A stretch of DNA of 64,000 nucleotides, taken from assembly GCA_028671895.1 (NCBI GenBank), contig CM053794.1, positions 23,980,501 to 24,044,500 of the forward strand, read 5' to 3'. The position numbers were made by a program, and so were the translations under genes. How positions within the stretch are numbered: the stretch's first letter is position 1; each line of letters opens with the position of its first letter. The DNA is from Oenanthe sinensis. Taxonomy: Eukaryota; Streptophyta; Magnoliopsida; Apiales; Apiaceae. Below, piece by piece: positions 34,901 to 46,570 of this stretch. The notes beneath the pieces are model-generated. The model made no database searches, was not told where the DNA came from, and saw only the letters and a program-made list of their open reading frames with translations.

Positions 34901-35228
34901 AGCATAATATATTGCTGCTGGAAGCTGTGTGGCCCAGATACTGTGGATGAAGAACCAACTCAAGGACTACGGTGTGGAAGTATCTAAGATTCCTATCATG
35001 TGTGACAACACAAGTGCTATTGCAATGACCAACAATCCTGTGGATCACTCAAGGACTAAGCATATTGATATAAGGTATCATTTTATTAGAGAGCATGTAG
35101 AAAATAGAACTATAGCGTTGCATTTTGTGTCTACTGAACGTCAAATAGCAGATATATTCACTAAACCTCTAGACGAATCAACATTTTCTAGATTGGTTGG
35201 TGAATTGGGGATGCTTAACACCTGTTAG
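31884..35228 (+). pseudogene. pol: Copia A Pol (protease, integrase, RT, RNase H) with three stops
   Basis: All parts are in one frame. Protease motif WVLDSGASRHMTG sits near the start; GAG-pre-integrase and HHCC zinc region (WHKRLSHLNF, CEAC) follow; integrase core has HMDLFGPV, SDNGTEF and NGVVERKN; RT contains YQMDVKSAFLNG and the catalytic YVDDIIFG near 34285; RNase H has the DSDYAG segment and ends IADIFTKPLDESTF. In-frame stops are TAG at 33243, TGA at 34857 (Trp in element B) and TAA at 34905 (Glu in B). Enzymes after integrase could not be made without readthrough. Confidence 0.92.
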
Positions 35229-36406
35229 TTTTGCTACCTATCTGTTATAATTCAGTTTGTGTACATATTATTGTTGTTCATGAATATTCATAATTAATAA
35301 TGTGTACTTAACTTCAAAAGTGTATGTATTGCATGTCATAAGGGGAAGTTAGAAAGTTTCATGAAATTAATCTTGTGCTGATCTGTGTATCTAAATGATT
35401 AATGTCTAATAATGTGATAGGATTTAATGCTAGATTTAATTTTGTAATGCATGATTTATTTGCTAAATTCCCTGTCGTTTCAAAATTGTAAGTTTCTAAA
35501 AATGGTGTGAAAATTTGTGGTGAAATCTTGTGAATTTTACGTATAAATGTTTAATTCACATAATTTCATTAAAATTTTCTAAGGTAAATCTCGATCTGTT
35601 TCTGGATCGAGATCGAGAACGACTTGCGAAAATTGCTTAAAAACTGTCAAGGTACATCTCGATCTATCCACATCGAGATCGACATCGAGATGTAGATCGA
35701 GATGCGGATCGAGATCGACATCAAGATCGACATCTAGATGAGGATCGAGATGCGGATCTCGAGATCGAGATGTGACTTGTCTTTTCAGTTACTTTCTTTT
35801 TAGGCGTGCAAGTATATAATATAGCATTATATAGACTGTTCATTATTTCACTTAACCTTCTCTCTCACTAGTTCAAAAAGCTGAAGCAAATTAACACGCA
35901 TATACATACATTCACCGCATCCTTTTTCCCTGCCATTCCACTAAGTTTTCTTGTGATTTTCTTAAACAAAAATCACTAACTGTTACTTGAAAGCATTGAT
36001 CACTAAAACGAAACTCTGCCAAGATTTTTTTTTCGAGTGAGTTTGTTTTTTTGGTTCGCGCTTTCTTGTTCTCTATTTATTTTGTGTTCTTGAGCAGAAT
36101 AGTTGTGAGTATTACTGTTTAATCCATAAAGTGCAACTTAACCGCCGTGTTTGTGTTTTTCCGGAATTTTTTTTTTAACGGCTGTTCACTTTAATTTTCA
36201 AAAACTCAACCGTCAATCTTTAGTGGGGAGTTAAGTGGTCATTAGTGGGGAAGTTAATTTGTTTTAATTTGTGTCACTAATTACGTGGGGTAATTAGTGG
36301 GGTTAGTGTACGTTTTTTTTTGTTTGTTTAAATTTAGAACTTGTTCTCTAAAATTTCCATTGCAAAACCATTTCAGAACATTTCTTTTCTCAAACACAAA
36401 TTTAAA
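35229..36406 (+). other. Spacer between pol and ORF3 of copia A
   Basis: This is 1.2 kb of noncoding, AT-rich DNA with a GATCGA motif block in the middle and a leader-like T-rich stretch before ORF3. No other ORF is credible. Retrotransposons usually keep little sequence here, so its length is notable. Confidence 0.8.
35588..35820 (+). promoter_or_regulatory. Possible internal promoter of copia A ORF3
   Basis: A block of ATCGAGATCGA/ATCTCGATC words at 35588-35771 resembles the LTR array, followed by TATATAAT at 35813-35820 (another TATATAG at about 35828), about 590 bp before the ORF3 ATG. The order repeated motif then TATA is the same as in the LTR. Promoter function is inferred. Confidence 0.45.
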
Positions 36407-39400
36407 ATGGCAAACCCAAATTTCACAATTCCCAAAACCAACTTTGTTAATCTCTCTGCTGATCGAGCAACTGGTAGATTTATTCACTATCAGTTCTGGA
36501 TTGAGTCCCTCAACAACACATCCATAATAAGTCATGCCTTAACCACCTCTCCCATCCTGAATGTCGAAGCCCTTCAAGCTGCTTACTCAACATTAGAGAT
36601 TCAGGGTGGTAAAGCAAATCCAACAGGCTTATCCTTCACTGTCAATGGTGCCAAATATGAGGTCAGTCTGCAGAAGTTCAATGAGATTCTTGGGCTTCCT
36701 TCAGAAAATTTTGCTCCGGAACCCACTATGGAAGAAATGTTGCAATTATTCACAGAGATAGGTTGTCGTCCTCACACGGGTCCTATCAAGGTAACAAAGG
36801 TTCACACAGGTATGTTACCAGTTGAGTGGGATTATGTAGTTCAGGCCATTCAGCGCTGCATGTTCCCAAAGGACAAAGACTACAGGCCAATGAACAACAG
36901 CTGTCGAGTAATTCTATATGGAGTGGCAAATAACAGAAGAGTGAATGTGGGCAAACATCTGTTGATTCAGTTACTTGAGAGGTGGGCACTAGAAAAGAAT
37001 GCATCTAGGAATCCGGCAGATGGACCAGTCAAATGCTGGATGCCAAGATTCCTTCAGATGGTTCTGGATGACGTTCTTTCAGAGGAGCACAGAAGAATAT
37101 TTCAAGGCTCTGAAAGGATGGCATGTTTTGATATTACCTTAAAGAGTATCTCCACCATGGAAACCCAGCAAAAGTCCAGACTTTTTGAGTTGCGCCTGAC
37201 TCCGTACTTCCAGGATCTGTAAGATGAGTATGCTAGGAGGCATGCTTCTCAGTTTACTGCAGTAGAAGCTGAGAGTAGCGGTAACGAAACTGAAGGTGGA
37301 GCTCAAGTGTCTAGAAATTTGGAAGAAGCAGGTATGGATGTTGACATGGCCGAGGCAAAAGTTGCAGAAGCTGGAGCCGACAAGGATGATGATCTTCTGA
37401 GTCAGGTACCTATTCTTGTTGATCTTGATCAATCATCAATTCAACCTTTTTTCTACAGCCGTGGGCCTGAAAACCCCCAGGCTCTATCCCAGGCTGCAAG
37501 CCCTTCTGTTCATAAACATTCAGCCAGCCCTAAAACTGGTGATAAAAGGAAGGCAAGCCCATCTAAGTCGAGTGGAGGGAGTGTAGGAGTTGAGAGAGTA
37601 GTAAAATCAGCAGCTCTGCCACTCTCAAAGAAGCAAAAGATGGATTCTATCCCAGTGGCAACTGCGCAACCTGTTAGGGATAGTTCACCTCTCACAGCCA
37701 CCACACCTCACGCTGGTGGCTCACCTCTCCTAAATATTCCAACACATCCGCACTCGCCTAGGCATGTTGGTGAGAGTCAAGGAGGGGGTCCGGCTCAACA
37801 GCCAATAGGAGCTGGCCCTACCTCCCCTGAGTTGTCCGCTCAGGGCTCTTTGAGCAATTTCTCGGAAGGGGAATGGCAAACTGAGACTAGCACTTCTGAT
37901 GCTAGAATCTCAGGAAGTGTATATGTAGAAGGGTCTGTCGAATCCAGTACGGATGACTCTTCCTCGTCTAAATCAGAAAACAAGTTGCTCGCAGAGCGAC
38001 AACATCTGGTGACTGGTGGGTCTACGCCTCCAGAACAGTCCAGCGAACCAGAAAAGGTTCTTGGTGAACAAGGGCATGACATGGTCATAACGCCATCTCC
38101 TATCGTAGACACAGCGCTTAAAGGTTCAGTCTCACTGACCGATATCGCCGACCAACTCACTGCTAGTCCCCAGCGACTCGTAGATGAGGCTCTAGTACTA
38201 TTAGGCTCTAAACACGAGGGAGAGACAGGGAGAGTAGGTCCTTTCTTTTTAGGTATCTTGAGTGAAACAGAACCCGGCGAGAGTAAACAGTTTAACCCAA
38301 GCCAAACACCGTCCCTTACATTGCAGGAACTAGTGAAGAAGGTGGAGGCTTTGGAGGCTGGAGTTGCTGGTGTTACTGCTGCTGTCTCTTCTCACTCTGG
38401 AAGATTGGAGGTTGGAGCACAGTTCATGGAGAACCTGATTGCCATCCAAAATCAAATGATTGACAAGATAAATAATCTTGGATTGGTACAAGTGGAGCTT
38501 GGGCGGTCAGTCGATGATGTCACTCATGGCATGTCACAGGTCTGGACGAAGCTGAATGAACTACTTGATGTTGTCTTTGGACGTAACAGGGCTGGACCGG
38601 GTCCTTCAACCGGTGGTGGTGGTGACGGTAATAATGATGATGATGCTCCTGATGAGGATAACCCACCTAAGGGGGAGAAGGAGGATCAAGGTCTGAAAAA
38701 GCTGACTAGTAAGGGTCCGGTGATCGAGTCCTCAAACAAATCTGGTGAAAAGGTGGAGGAGGCTCTTAAGGACAAAGGCAAGCAGAAGATGGTAGTTGAA
38801 GAAGAAGCTGAGAAAGAAACACCTCTCGTCGATGCATTTATGGGAGACTTTATTGAAGATTCTGATGAGGATGAGATGGATGTAGAAGCCTTAGTGGCAA
38901 GGAGGTCGAGACTCGAGCAACGGGCAAGAGAGTGGGAACAAGAAAGAGGTCTAAATCCTGGCGGATCTGGCGCAGGAGTTGCAGGTGATGCAGGAGACCA
39001 CTCGGTTGCTGACGAGCATGTGCCGGAAGAAGAAATTGATGAAGTAGCGAAAGAAGCGGAGATGCAAGAAGAGATTTTCAGGGAAGCCAGAGAAAGAGTG
39101 AATGAAGAAGTGCTTCAAGGAATAGTGGAAAAGGAACTAATGGCAAAGGAGAAGAGAGCGGCTCAGAAAACTCAGCATGAGTATGAAATGAAAAAGATCA
39201 CAGATCCTAAGGTCCAGGCTGACATAAGGAGGGAAGGTCCCGAGTGGGACAAGGCTAGAGAAGCCTTAGCTGGACCAAGAGCCTATGCTCCTGACTCAAA
39301 AAGATTGAGTTTCCTTCTCCACAAGCTAGAAAATCTAAACCTTGGGCTTCTGAACTATCTAAGCTGTATAAGACAGGGATGCACCTCTGTTCAAGTTATA

Positions 39401-40540
39401 TTCAAGGAGAAAGCATGGAGTCTGATGATTACTTGGGCACCCATAATAAGAATCGAGCCGTGTATGGTTGATGAAGCATTCTTCCATGCAAGGGGTGCTA
39501 GTGAACTGGTAGAATATGCTCACAAGGTAGACACCTCTATCAAGACTGTAGTACTGTTTAAAGAGAAACTATTGAAGATGGCTGAAGACAGAGGGGTTGA
39601 CATTATTTTAAATCCCTACCAAATCAGATACGTCCATGACAAGGTGTTGAGGATCGTAAATCTACATGACTCGAAACTGACCCCGAGCGAAAATGTACTG
39701 AAGGCAGTTGCAAATCTAGTCCTCACAAAGGGTTTTCTAACAAAGGAAAAGAAGCTGGTGGCTAAGGACTTGGAGAAGTTGATAAGAAGGCAAGATGTTA
39801 GATACAAGTTGCCTGAAGCCAAACTACCAGTGGTTAAGAAGGAGCCTGAAGACTATGCATTCGAGCAGCAAGAAGAGGCAATAAAGGAGCATGTGCAGAG
39901 ATACGGAGATCCAAGAGTAGACATTCCTGAAGAAGGAGAAATAAGGGAGGAAGCTAGTGCAGTGGTTGGTGCAAATGTCAAGTTTGTCAAAAGGAAAGCT
40001 GAGAATGAGAATGACCTGCTGATCTATACAGACAAGCATCAGGTGGAAACCGTCATTGAGCTCAAGTACGACATCTTTGCAGAACACAGTCATGAAACAC
40101 TGTGTATCATAAGGGAATTGATTGATGAGATGGATGATGTTGACGAGTTTGATCAGGATTATCTAAGGGTCACGTTTGATAACTTCTGTAAGAAAAGACA
40201 ACAGCTTGATATTCAGAGGCTACAGCAATGCACCACCGCTATTGTCATTAGATACCCTAAGCAGCTGGTCATAAGGAAGAAAGGGGAAAAGGGGTATCCT
40301 GACAAAGTCACTAAGCTGAGATTTGAAGACATTCCCACGAAGCTTACCACTCGCAGCATGGTTGAAAGGTGGTTGAGGTTGTTTCGAGATTATAAGATCA
40401 GAAATCATGTGGAAGCAGAAGGACTTAATCTTCTCAAGAAAAGAATGGATGAAGTCTGCAACCCTGAGTTCATGAAGAAAGAAAAAGCAGCCAAGAAGAA
40501 AGCTCGTGAGGAAGAGGAGCGCAAGAAATCGAGATTTTAA
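36407..40540 (+). pseudogene. Copia A ORF3 (Sirevirus third ORF), one stop
   Basis: I start at ATG 36407 (MANPNFTIPKTNFVN) because it aligns with the start of element B ORF3; an upstream in-frame ATG at 36341 is less likely. A globular N-terminal domain (to about residue 270) shares with B the pattern of long helices, a VEWDYV/SEWDYF motif and a YGVANNRRVNVGK/FSVAHNRRINFGK motif. Then comes a Ser/Pro/Gly-rich linker, acidic and coiled-coil stretches and a basic C terminus (KKKAREEEERKK). A TAA at 37220-37222 interrupts it; otherwise it would be about 1377 codons. Literature calls such ORFs env-like, but I see no signal peptide or transmembrane segment. Confidence 0.8.
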
Positions 40541-40991
40541 TGTATTAAGCTTGTAATGTTTCTTTGCGTTGTAATTTGTTTTCTTGTTTTCCTGCATTGT
40601 AAGTACATTATCGGTTTTCTTGTGTAGTGTAAGGTAGAAGTTAGTTAGCTAAGTGTCTTGAAACTGGTTTATATTAGGCGTCAATTATTTCGCGAAGTTC
40701 GGCGGTGGTAATACTGCTAAAAGGACTTCAGAAGGATAATTGAAGATTGAGTGGACCGTGCTCTTAAGTACTTAGAGAAAATCTCTAGAAGAGCATGAAG
40801 CCATTTGATCGAGCCAACAGGTGTCCAATTTTGGCACTTGAAGTATCAGTGATAGACATGAAGCTAGTTAATCAAGCCAAGCATTATGCAAGTTGACATG
40901 ATCGTTTATGAATGTTAGTTTATCTTTTTCAGTCCCTGGTTAGTTAAGTTATCCTCATTGTGAATTTGGTTGTCATTGTTAGACAATCAAA
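40541..40991 (+). other. 3' untranslated stretch of copia A
   Basis: Noncoding DNA between ORF3 and the PPT. I see no further feature. Confidence 0.6.
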
Positions 40992-41002
40992 TAGGGGGAG
41001 AT
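40992..41002 (+). other. Polypurine tract of copia A
   Basis: TAGGGGGAGAT directly before the LTR TGAAAGG. The same AGGGGGAGAT precedes the LTRs of B and D. Confidence 0.85.
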
Positions 41003-42282
41003 TGAAAGGCATAGGTGTACTAACTTGTAACATTTAATTACTATGTAACTCAACTAGGTAAAAGATAAAACAACAACAAAAACAAGAGAAACTGAAGAAG
41101 CACATGGAATCAATCAACTGAAGAAATGGTAATGATACTTGGTAACTACAAGTAACTAATTTGGTTAATCAAGGATGCATAAGTGAGAAGAAGTTCAATT
41201 TCAGTATTGCTCATGCCCTAACTTATCTAATGGAGAATCAAATTAATGTCAAAGAAGTATCAAGAAGACCAAAGTGATTTCATGTAATGTATCTCAACAA
41301 CTGGATAATGTGAAGGTTAATCAACAAATGAGAACTGACATTCAGAAGCAAGAACCCCTACAAGACTAGTCACTTATGAACCAGACCATTGCATCAAGTG
41401 TCAGGACATTGGAGGCAAGTTCATGTCAGTAATAGAAGATCTCATTTGAATTGAGTGAGGAAAAGAAATTGAAGAAGCTAGGGAAACTTGCTCATAAAGG
41501 TTAATCCATAATTAGTCTCTAATGAAAGTCAACATTGGATGAGTGCATATTTGCCAAGGCAAATGTCGATCCACAGAAGATCGAGATGCGGATCGAGATT
41601 GATAATTGAAGACAAACATTGCAAGGCAAATCTCGATCCACGACAGATCGAGATCGAGATCGAGATCGAGATCGAGATCGAGATCGAGATTCTCACAGAT
41701 CGAGATCGAGATCGAGAACGAGATTTTCAAAGATCGAGATCGAGATCGAGATTTTCACAGATAGAGATCGAGATTCTCACAGATCGAGATCGAGATGGGT
41801 CCAGGCCGAGATCGAGATGCGGGTCGATATGTAACATTTAATGTTCAAGGGACAAGTGGCTTATTGTGAACGGTTGATCCAGAGTGGTTGGAAAGTACTT
41901 TTTATTGACGAGTCCTGATTGGGCCACGTACACAAAAAGGACAAGATCAAGACTACATGACATTATAAAAGCAGCACTTTGTTTTTATTAGTAAAAAGAC
42001 TTTCATCATCTCTATTATTCAACGATATTTTTAAAGAGAGAGCATTTACTGTAAAACAAAAAGTGAGAGAGAGGATCAGTTGAATCTAGCTTTAATTGCT
42101 GTATTTATTGTTCAACTGATCATGATGCTTTTATGAATGTTGTAGCAAATCCTTCAATGAATATAAAGAAATATTCTTGAAATTCTGTGTCATCATTTAT
42201 TACCTGCATATTGTTTTTTCTCTCATTAATTTTAAACAGTTGTATTCACCCCCCCCCCCTCTACAACACTTTGGACCTAACA
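41003..42282 (+). repeat. Copia A right LTR, shared with the following hybrid element
   Basis: It is nearly identical to 27012-28275. It is followed by AT and then TGGTATCAGAGC, that is, by a PBS, so it is simultaneously the 3' LTR of A and the 5' LTR of the sequence leading into B. GATCGA array at 41577-41813, TATA at 41964-41970. Confidence 0.93.
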
Positions 42283-42689
42283 ATTGGTATCAGAGCCCCT
42301 GTTAAACACATCTAACAGAGATCCTATTGTGTTGTTTGAGCTGGTTCTTGAAAATCCCAGATCCATTTTTTCTTGAAGTTTGTGCCGAAAGTTTTTATTT
42401 GTTTCTTCTTGAAAAAGTCATAGATCTAAAAAGTTCTGAGTCATAGTGTAAGGAATATTTGTACAAAATTCCAAAACATTGTACTTTAGAGCTTTGTGGG
42501 TTTTCCTGTGGTCATAACTGGAATCAACTGATTGACTAAACAAAAAGCACATTTTCGAACTTCTGTCAACTAGGAAGTGGACAACTTTTTGTTTGGACTT
42601 GAGAAAGTGGTAGACTCTGCTACTGTTCCTGTGATTAGAACTAACTTGGTTGAATCTTAAGTGCAAAATCCGTTGGATATTAAGTGTTG
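42283..42689 (+). repeat. Second copy of the A leader with its PBS
   Basis: It matches 28276-28689, including the PBS (42285-42296) and the A-leader/B-LTR junction with its doubled TTGGATATTAAGTG. The junction therefore existed before the two copies separated. Confidence 0.88.
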
Positions 42690-43926
42690 GATATTAAGTG
42701 GTTCTATAACAAACAGAAGATATAGAAGATTTCAAGTGGTTACTTCAAGTAGATTCCAGAAGAAGAATGCAAACAGTGAAGAAGAAATTATGACAGAAGG
42801 CCTCTAGATAAATGTTATTTAAATGGAGAATATTTATTTAGTATGACAATATGAACCAGACAGTACATTTGTGTGTCAACTAAAATAATATTTATTTCTT
42901 CATTTAATTCAAAAGGTTTTAAGAAAAGAAGACAAAGAAAACACGGGAAGATCTCAAGACCGACAGCACGGCTAATGCAAGTAAAGATAGTATTTTAATT
43001 CTACTATCAAATGTTAATTAATTATTTAATTTATCTAATTAAATTAATTCAAGTTGAATTTAATTTAATTTATAAATTAACTAATTAAATTAAGTAGAAT
43101 TAATTTACTATAAAAGAAATGGTTTAATATGACTTATATATATATATAAACTGTTAGTATGACTTATCAATAAGTCATACCGAGTTTCATATAAATATAT
43201 ATATATATAAGTCATACCGAAGACAGTCAAATATGTCATACCGAGCAGAATGAAGAAAAGGTCATACAGGAATATGTCATACCGAGTTTTCTTTTAGAAA
43301 AGGTCATGCTGAGTTGATTTTGTTTAATTAAAATAAGTCATACCGATTTATTTAATTAAATAAAATCCGGATATGACTTTCAAAAGGTCATACCGAACTT
43401 TTGATAAGTCATACCGAGTTTTAATAAGTCATACCGATCGAAAATATGTCATGCCCAGTCTTTTATAAGTCATACAAGTGTTAAAATAAGTCATACAGAC
43501 TTATTTTCTTAAAATTAAGTCATACTGAAAAAGGTCATAGCAACCTTTTTCAAATCTCTATAAATATGAGATGTTTGCTTCATTTGTTAGTGTTCAGTTG
43601 TTAAGAAGTTAAGAAATCAGATCAAATTCAGTCATTTATCTGCATTGTATTATTCACAGATTTCTGTGCTGAGTTTGGAATATAATTGTAAGACACGAAC
43701 AATTCATGTCAAATTTGTTCTAGAACTTTTATCAATTATATTACAGTTTTCTTAATATTAATTTTGTAATACTAATCAAGTTAAAATTATATCTTTCACT
43801 TGAACAGTATTTCATTCTAATTAATATTTCGTGAGTAATTTAAATAATATTTTTAATCCAAATTATTCCGCGATTAATTTTCAGATATTGTATTCAACCC
43901 CCCTTCTACAATATCAGGGACCAACA
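42690..43926 (+). repeat. Copia B 5' LTR, missing its first ~227 bp
   Basis: It is collinear with 54949-56222 of the complete B LTR and ends CAGGGACCAACA before a PBS. The missing start is replaced by A leader. It contains the AT run (43136-43208), the AAGTCATACCGA array (43169-43540) and TATAAATA at 43559-43566. Confidence 0.88.
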
Positions 43927-43928
43927 AT

Positions 43929-43940
43929 TGGCATCAGAGC
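43929..43940 (+). other. Primer-binding site of copia B
   Basis: TGGCATCAGAGC, one base different from the usual TGGTATCAGAGC (T to C at position 4), two bases after the LTR end. This is either a variant or a mutation of the iMet primer site. Confidence 0.8.
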
Positions 43941-44131
43941 TGGTTGATATAATTAATATCAGATCCAAACCAAAAATTCCGCAACTCATACAGATCTCAA
44001 AAATTATTTTTAATTCGAAATAATTTTTTATTCGAAATAATTTTTTTTTTAAAATTATTTTTGATCAAAAATTGTTTTAAGTCAAAAATTAAAATATTTT
44101 TTGAAACACTTAATTTTTAATCTTATTAAAG

Positions 44132-46570
44132 ATGAGTACCCAGAAAGTGACTAGTATTAAAATTCCACAGTTCGACAGAGAACACTACAACTTGTGGAAA
44201 CAGAAAATGCTACTTTTTATCGGGATTGCGAATCCCAAGTACGCATTAATAATGGCCAAAGGTGTTGAGCTCCCTATATCAGTTGTTCTCGAACATACAG
44301 TAGATGGGGTCGTAATTCCCCACAGACAGTTTCCGAAAAGTCCGGCAGACTATACAGATGAGGAAACAGAAGCTGTGTCCCTTGATAATAACCTGAAGCT
44401 CATATTAATTGAATCCCTAGACTACATCATGTACAACCAAGTAGTCAATTGCAAGAATGCAAAACAGATCTGGGAAACAATTGAAATTATCAATAAGGGA
44501 ACTGAAGAAGTTAAGGAGAATAGACTGGAGATCCTGACCACCCAATATGAGCAGTTTAGATCCAACCCTGGTGAGGGTATCTCTGAGGTGTTTCAGAGAC
44601 TAAACAAATTGATAAACGAGCTAAACATGAATGGAAAGTTTTATCAGAACCAAGAGGTGAACATGAAGTTTTTGTTGACCTTACCAGAGCATCTGGAGCA
44701 CAGGATTGCAGCCATCCGGGAATCTAGGGACATGAAAGAGGTAACCCTAGAAAGACTCTACGGAGTTTTAAAAACTTATGAGATGGAACAGATCCAAACC
44801 AGAGAGATGTACGGAAGAGGTAAAGTACTGAGTTCCTCCAAGGCATTAATGGTAGAAGCACCAGAGAAAGAAGAAGTGAAGGTTGTTGCACCTTCTAACA
44901 GTTCTACAGAGTATGTGGTTCCAGAACTTGGACATACTTCTGACAAACAAGAAGACGGTGATTTCTACTCACTGGAAGAACTAGATCAGCTGGAAGATGA
45001 ATCTCTAGCATTGGTTGCCAGAAAGTTTGGCAACATGAGATTCCGAAGAAACTCCTCATTCAGAAGTAAGCCTAATTTTGGAAGATTTCAAAAAGGAGGT
45101 TCTTCGACAGCAGTATCGAAAAGCGGCTACAAGACCGGCTTAGTTGATAGAAGCAAGTTTCGTTGCTTCAACTGTAATGAGCTAGGCCACTTTGCAACTG
45201 AGTGCAAGAAGCCTAAGCAAGGGAAGAAGAGAGAGTCTTACGAAGAGCTCAAGGAGAAGTATGATGCGCTCGTGAAAAAGCATCAAGGAAAGTCCTATCT
45301 AGCAGCAGGCAAAAGCTGGGATGATTCAGATAACGATGATGAGGAAGAGCTAGGAAATCTTGCTCTTATGACTTCATCCGAGGAATCACTGTCTCCCACC
45401 CGTGACAGAGGAATAGAGGTAAATCCTTCTTGTCCTAAGATGTTTGCTTTGCTAGGTAAAGAACTAGATGGTGAAAGAGATAAGGTTAAGAAACTCAGAC
45501 TCAAAGTCAAAGAGTTAGTTGATGAGACTGAAGTTTTTAAACAGTTAAAAAGAAATCATGACAAGTTGACTGTTAAGTTGACTGAAGACTTAGTTGTTCA
45601 AGTCAGTAAAGTCAGTTGTCATGTTGTAACAGAAGCCAATCTCAGAAACCAGATAGAAGAAGAAAAGAAGAAGTGTCTTGCATATAAGAATTCCTCATAT
45701 ATTGTAAAGAACCTAATTGACCAACAAGAAATAAGTCGTAAATTTGGGATAGGCTTCGAGTACAATAAATCTGTAGGAAAGCCAAGCAACATAACCCCCT
45801 TTAGAAAAAGTGCTGTAGAAAGGGGTATCCCACATGTTGTTAAAGACACACCAAAACCTCTCTTCATAACACCGATAGCTGAACCTATCCTTGAGAGCTC
45901 TGTACTGATTGCATATGAAATGCAGTTGGAAGATCTTGAGGAAGAGAAGAAGAGAGGAGAACAGGTTAAGGACATAAAAGGAGTTAATGTCCAGAAAGAG
46001 AAGTGTGCACCAAAGACACCAGTGAAAGATGTGGGAACTTCTGATTCCCCCAGACCTGGTGTAGGTGCAAAAGACTTAAAGAATAAAATGAACAGACCCA
46101 ACACATTTGTGAACAGTAGGAATAGTAACAATAAATTTCATTCAACTGAAAACTTCAAATCTGCTGATAAAATTGAAGTAGAATCTGTTAAGACCCCTAC
46201 TGTATTGAATAACATGCCTACTATTGATGCTTTCCATAAACCATGTGGAATAATGAATTGTATGTTATGTGCTTTTAATGCTATGACTGCGTACTTTAAA
46301 CGCATGATAGCTAAGAAAGATAACATGACACCTAGACAGCATATCAATAGTAAATTTGTTAAATCCAAGACTGCGACTCCTTTACCTGAAAAGAAGGAAT
46401 CATATATTCCTATGTCTAAACAGAAAGTTGTTAAGACTGTTTTTAGGAAGGTAGGAACAGTCAAGGAAGAAAATGATGTTATTCGAAAAGGATCTGTTGT
46501 TAAAGCAGACAAAGGTCAATTCTTTAAGTATGTCGGGCCCAATCAATTTTGGGCTCCGAAGACGAATTAA
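44132..46570 (+). CDS. gag: Copia B Gag, intact frame (812 aa)
   Basis: Starts MSTQKVTSIKIPQFDREHYN, the family lead to the gag domain. It contains YEQFRSNPGEGISEVFQRL and LERLYGVLKTYEME, a Ser/Phe/Arg stretch and one CCHC knuckle CFNCNELGHFATEC at about residue 345. Unlike A and C there is no second CCHC knuckle; the matching zone has only CGIMNCMLCAFNA. Long charged, coiled-coil-prone C-terminal half; ends GPNQFWAPKTN. The pol frame follows in the same frame after the stop, unlike A and C. Confidence 0.92.
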   Translation: MSTQKVTSIKIPQFDREHYNLWKQKMLLFIGIANPKYALIMAKGVELPISVVLEHTVDGVVIPHRQFPKSPADYTDEETEAVSLDNNLKLILIESLDYIMYNQVVNCKNAKQIWETIEIINKGTEEVKENRLEILTTQYEQFRSNPGEGISEVFQRLNKLINELNMNGKFYQNQEVNMKFLLTLPEHLEHRIAAIRESRDMKEVTLERLYGVLKTYEMEQIQTREMYGRGKVLSSSKALMVEAPEKEEVKVVAPSNSSTEYVVPELGHTSDKQEDGDFYSLEELDQLEDESLALVARKFGNMRFRRNSSFRSKPNFGRFQKGGSSTAVSKSGYKTGLVDRSKFRCFNCNELGHFATECKKPKQGKKRESYEELKEKYDALVKKHQGKSYLAAGKSWDDSDNDDEEELGNLALMTSSEESLSPTRDRGIEVNPSCPKMFALLGKELDGERDKVKKLRLKVKELVDETEVFKQLKRNHDKLTVKLTEDLVVQVSKVSCHVVTEANLRNQIEEEKKKCLAYKNSSYIVKNLIDQQEISRKFGIGFEYNKSVGKPSNITPFRKSAVERGIPHVVKDTPKPLFITPIAEPILESSVLIAYEMQLEDLEEEKKRGEQVKDIKGVNVQKEKCAPKTPVKDVGTSDSPRPGVGAKDLKNKMNRPNTFVNSRNSNNKFHSTENFKSADKIEVESVKTPTVLNNMPTIDAFHKPCGIMNCMLCAFNAMTAYFKRMIAKKDNMTPRQHINSKFVKSKTATPLPEKKESYIPMSKQKVVKTVFRKVGTVKEENDVIRKGSVVKADKGQFFKYVGPNQFWAPKTN

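Larger units (their letters stand above)
27012..42282 (+). mobile_element. Copia element A, Sirevirus-like with third ORF
   Basis: It has LTRs 27012-28275 and 41003-42282, PBS, gag, pol, a spacer with repeated GATCGA words, a long ORF3 and a PPT. The order gag-pol-ORF3 and the large Gag match plant Sireviruses (Ty1/copia). The right LTR is followed not by target DNA but by another PBS and leader leading into element B, so A has no outer target duplication. Inactivated by three in-frame stops in pol and one in ORF3. Confidence 0.9.

Noticed and set aside
43169..43540. Regularly recurring AAGTCATACCGA resembling a CRISPR array
   Set aside because: The copies are short, unevenly spaced, degenerate and lie in a plant LTR; there are no spacers of constant length and no cas genes.
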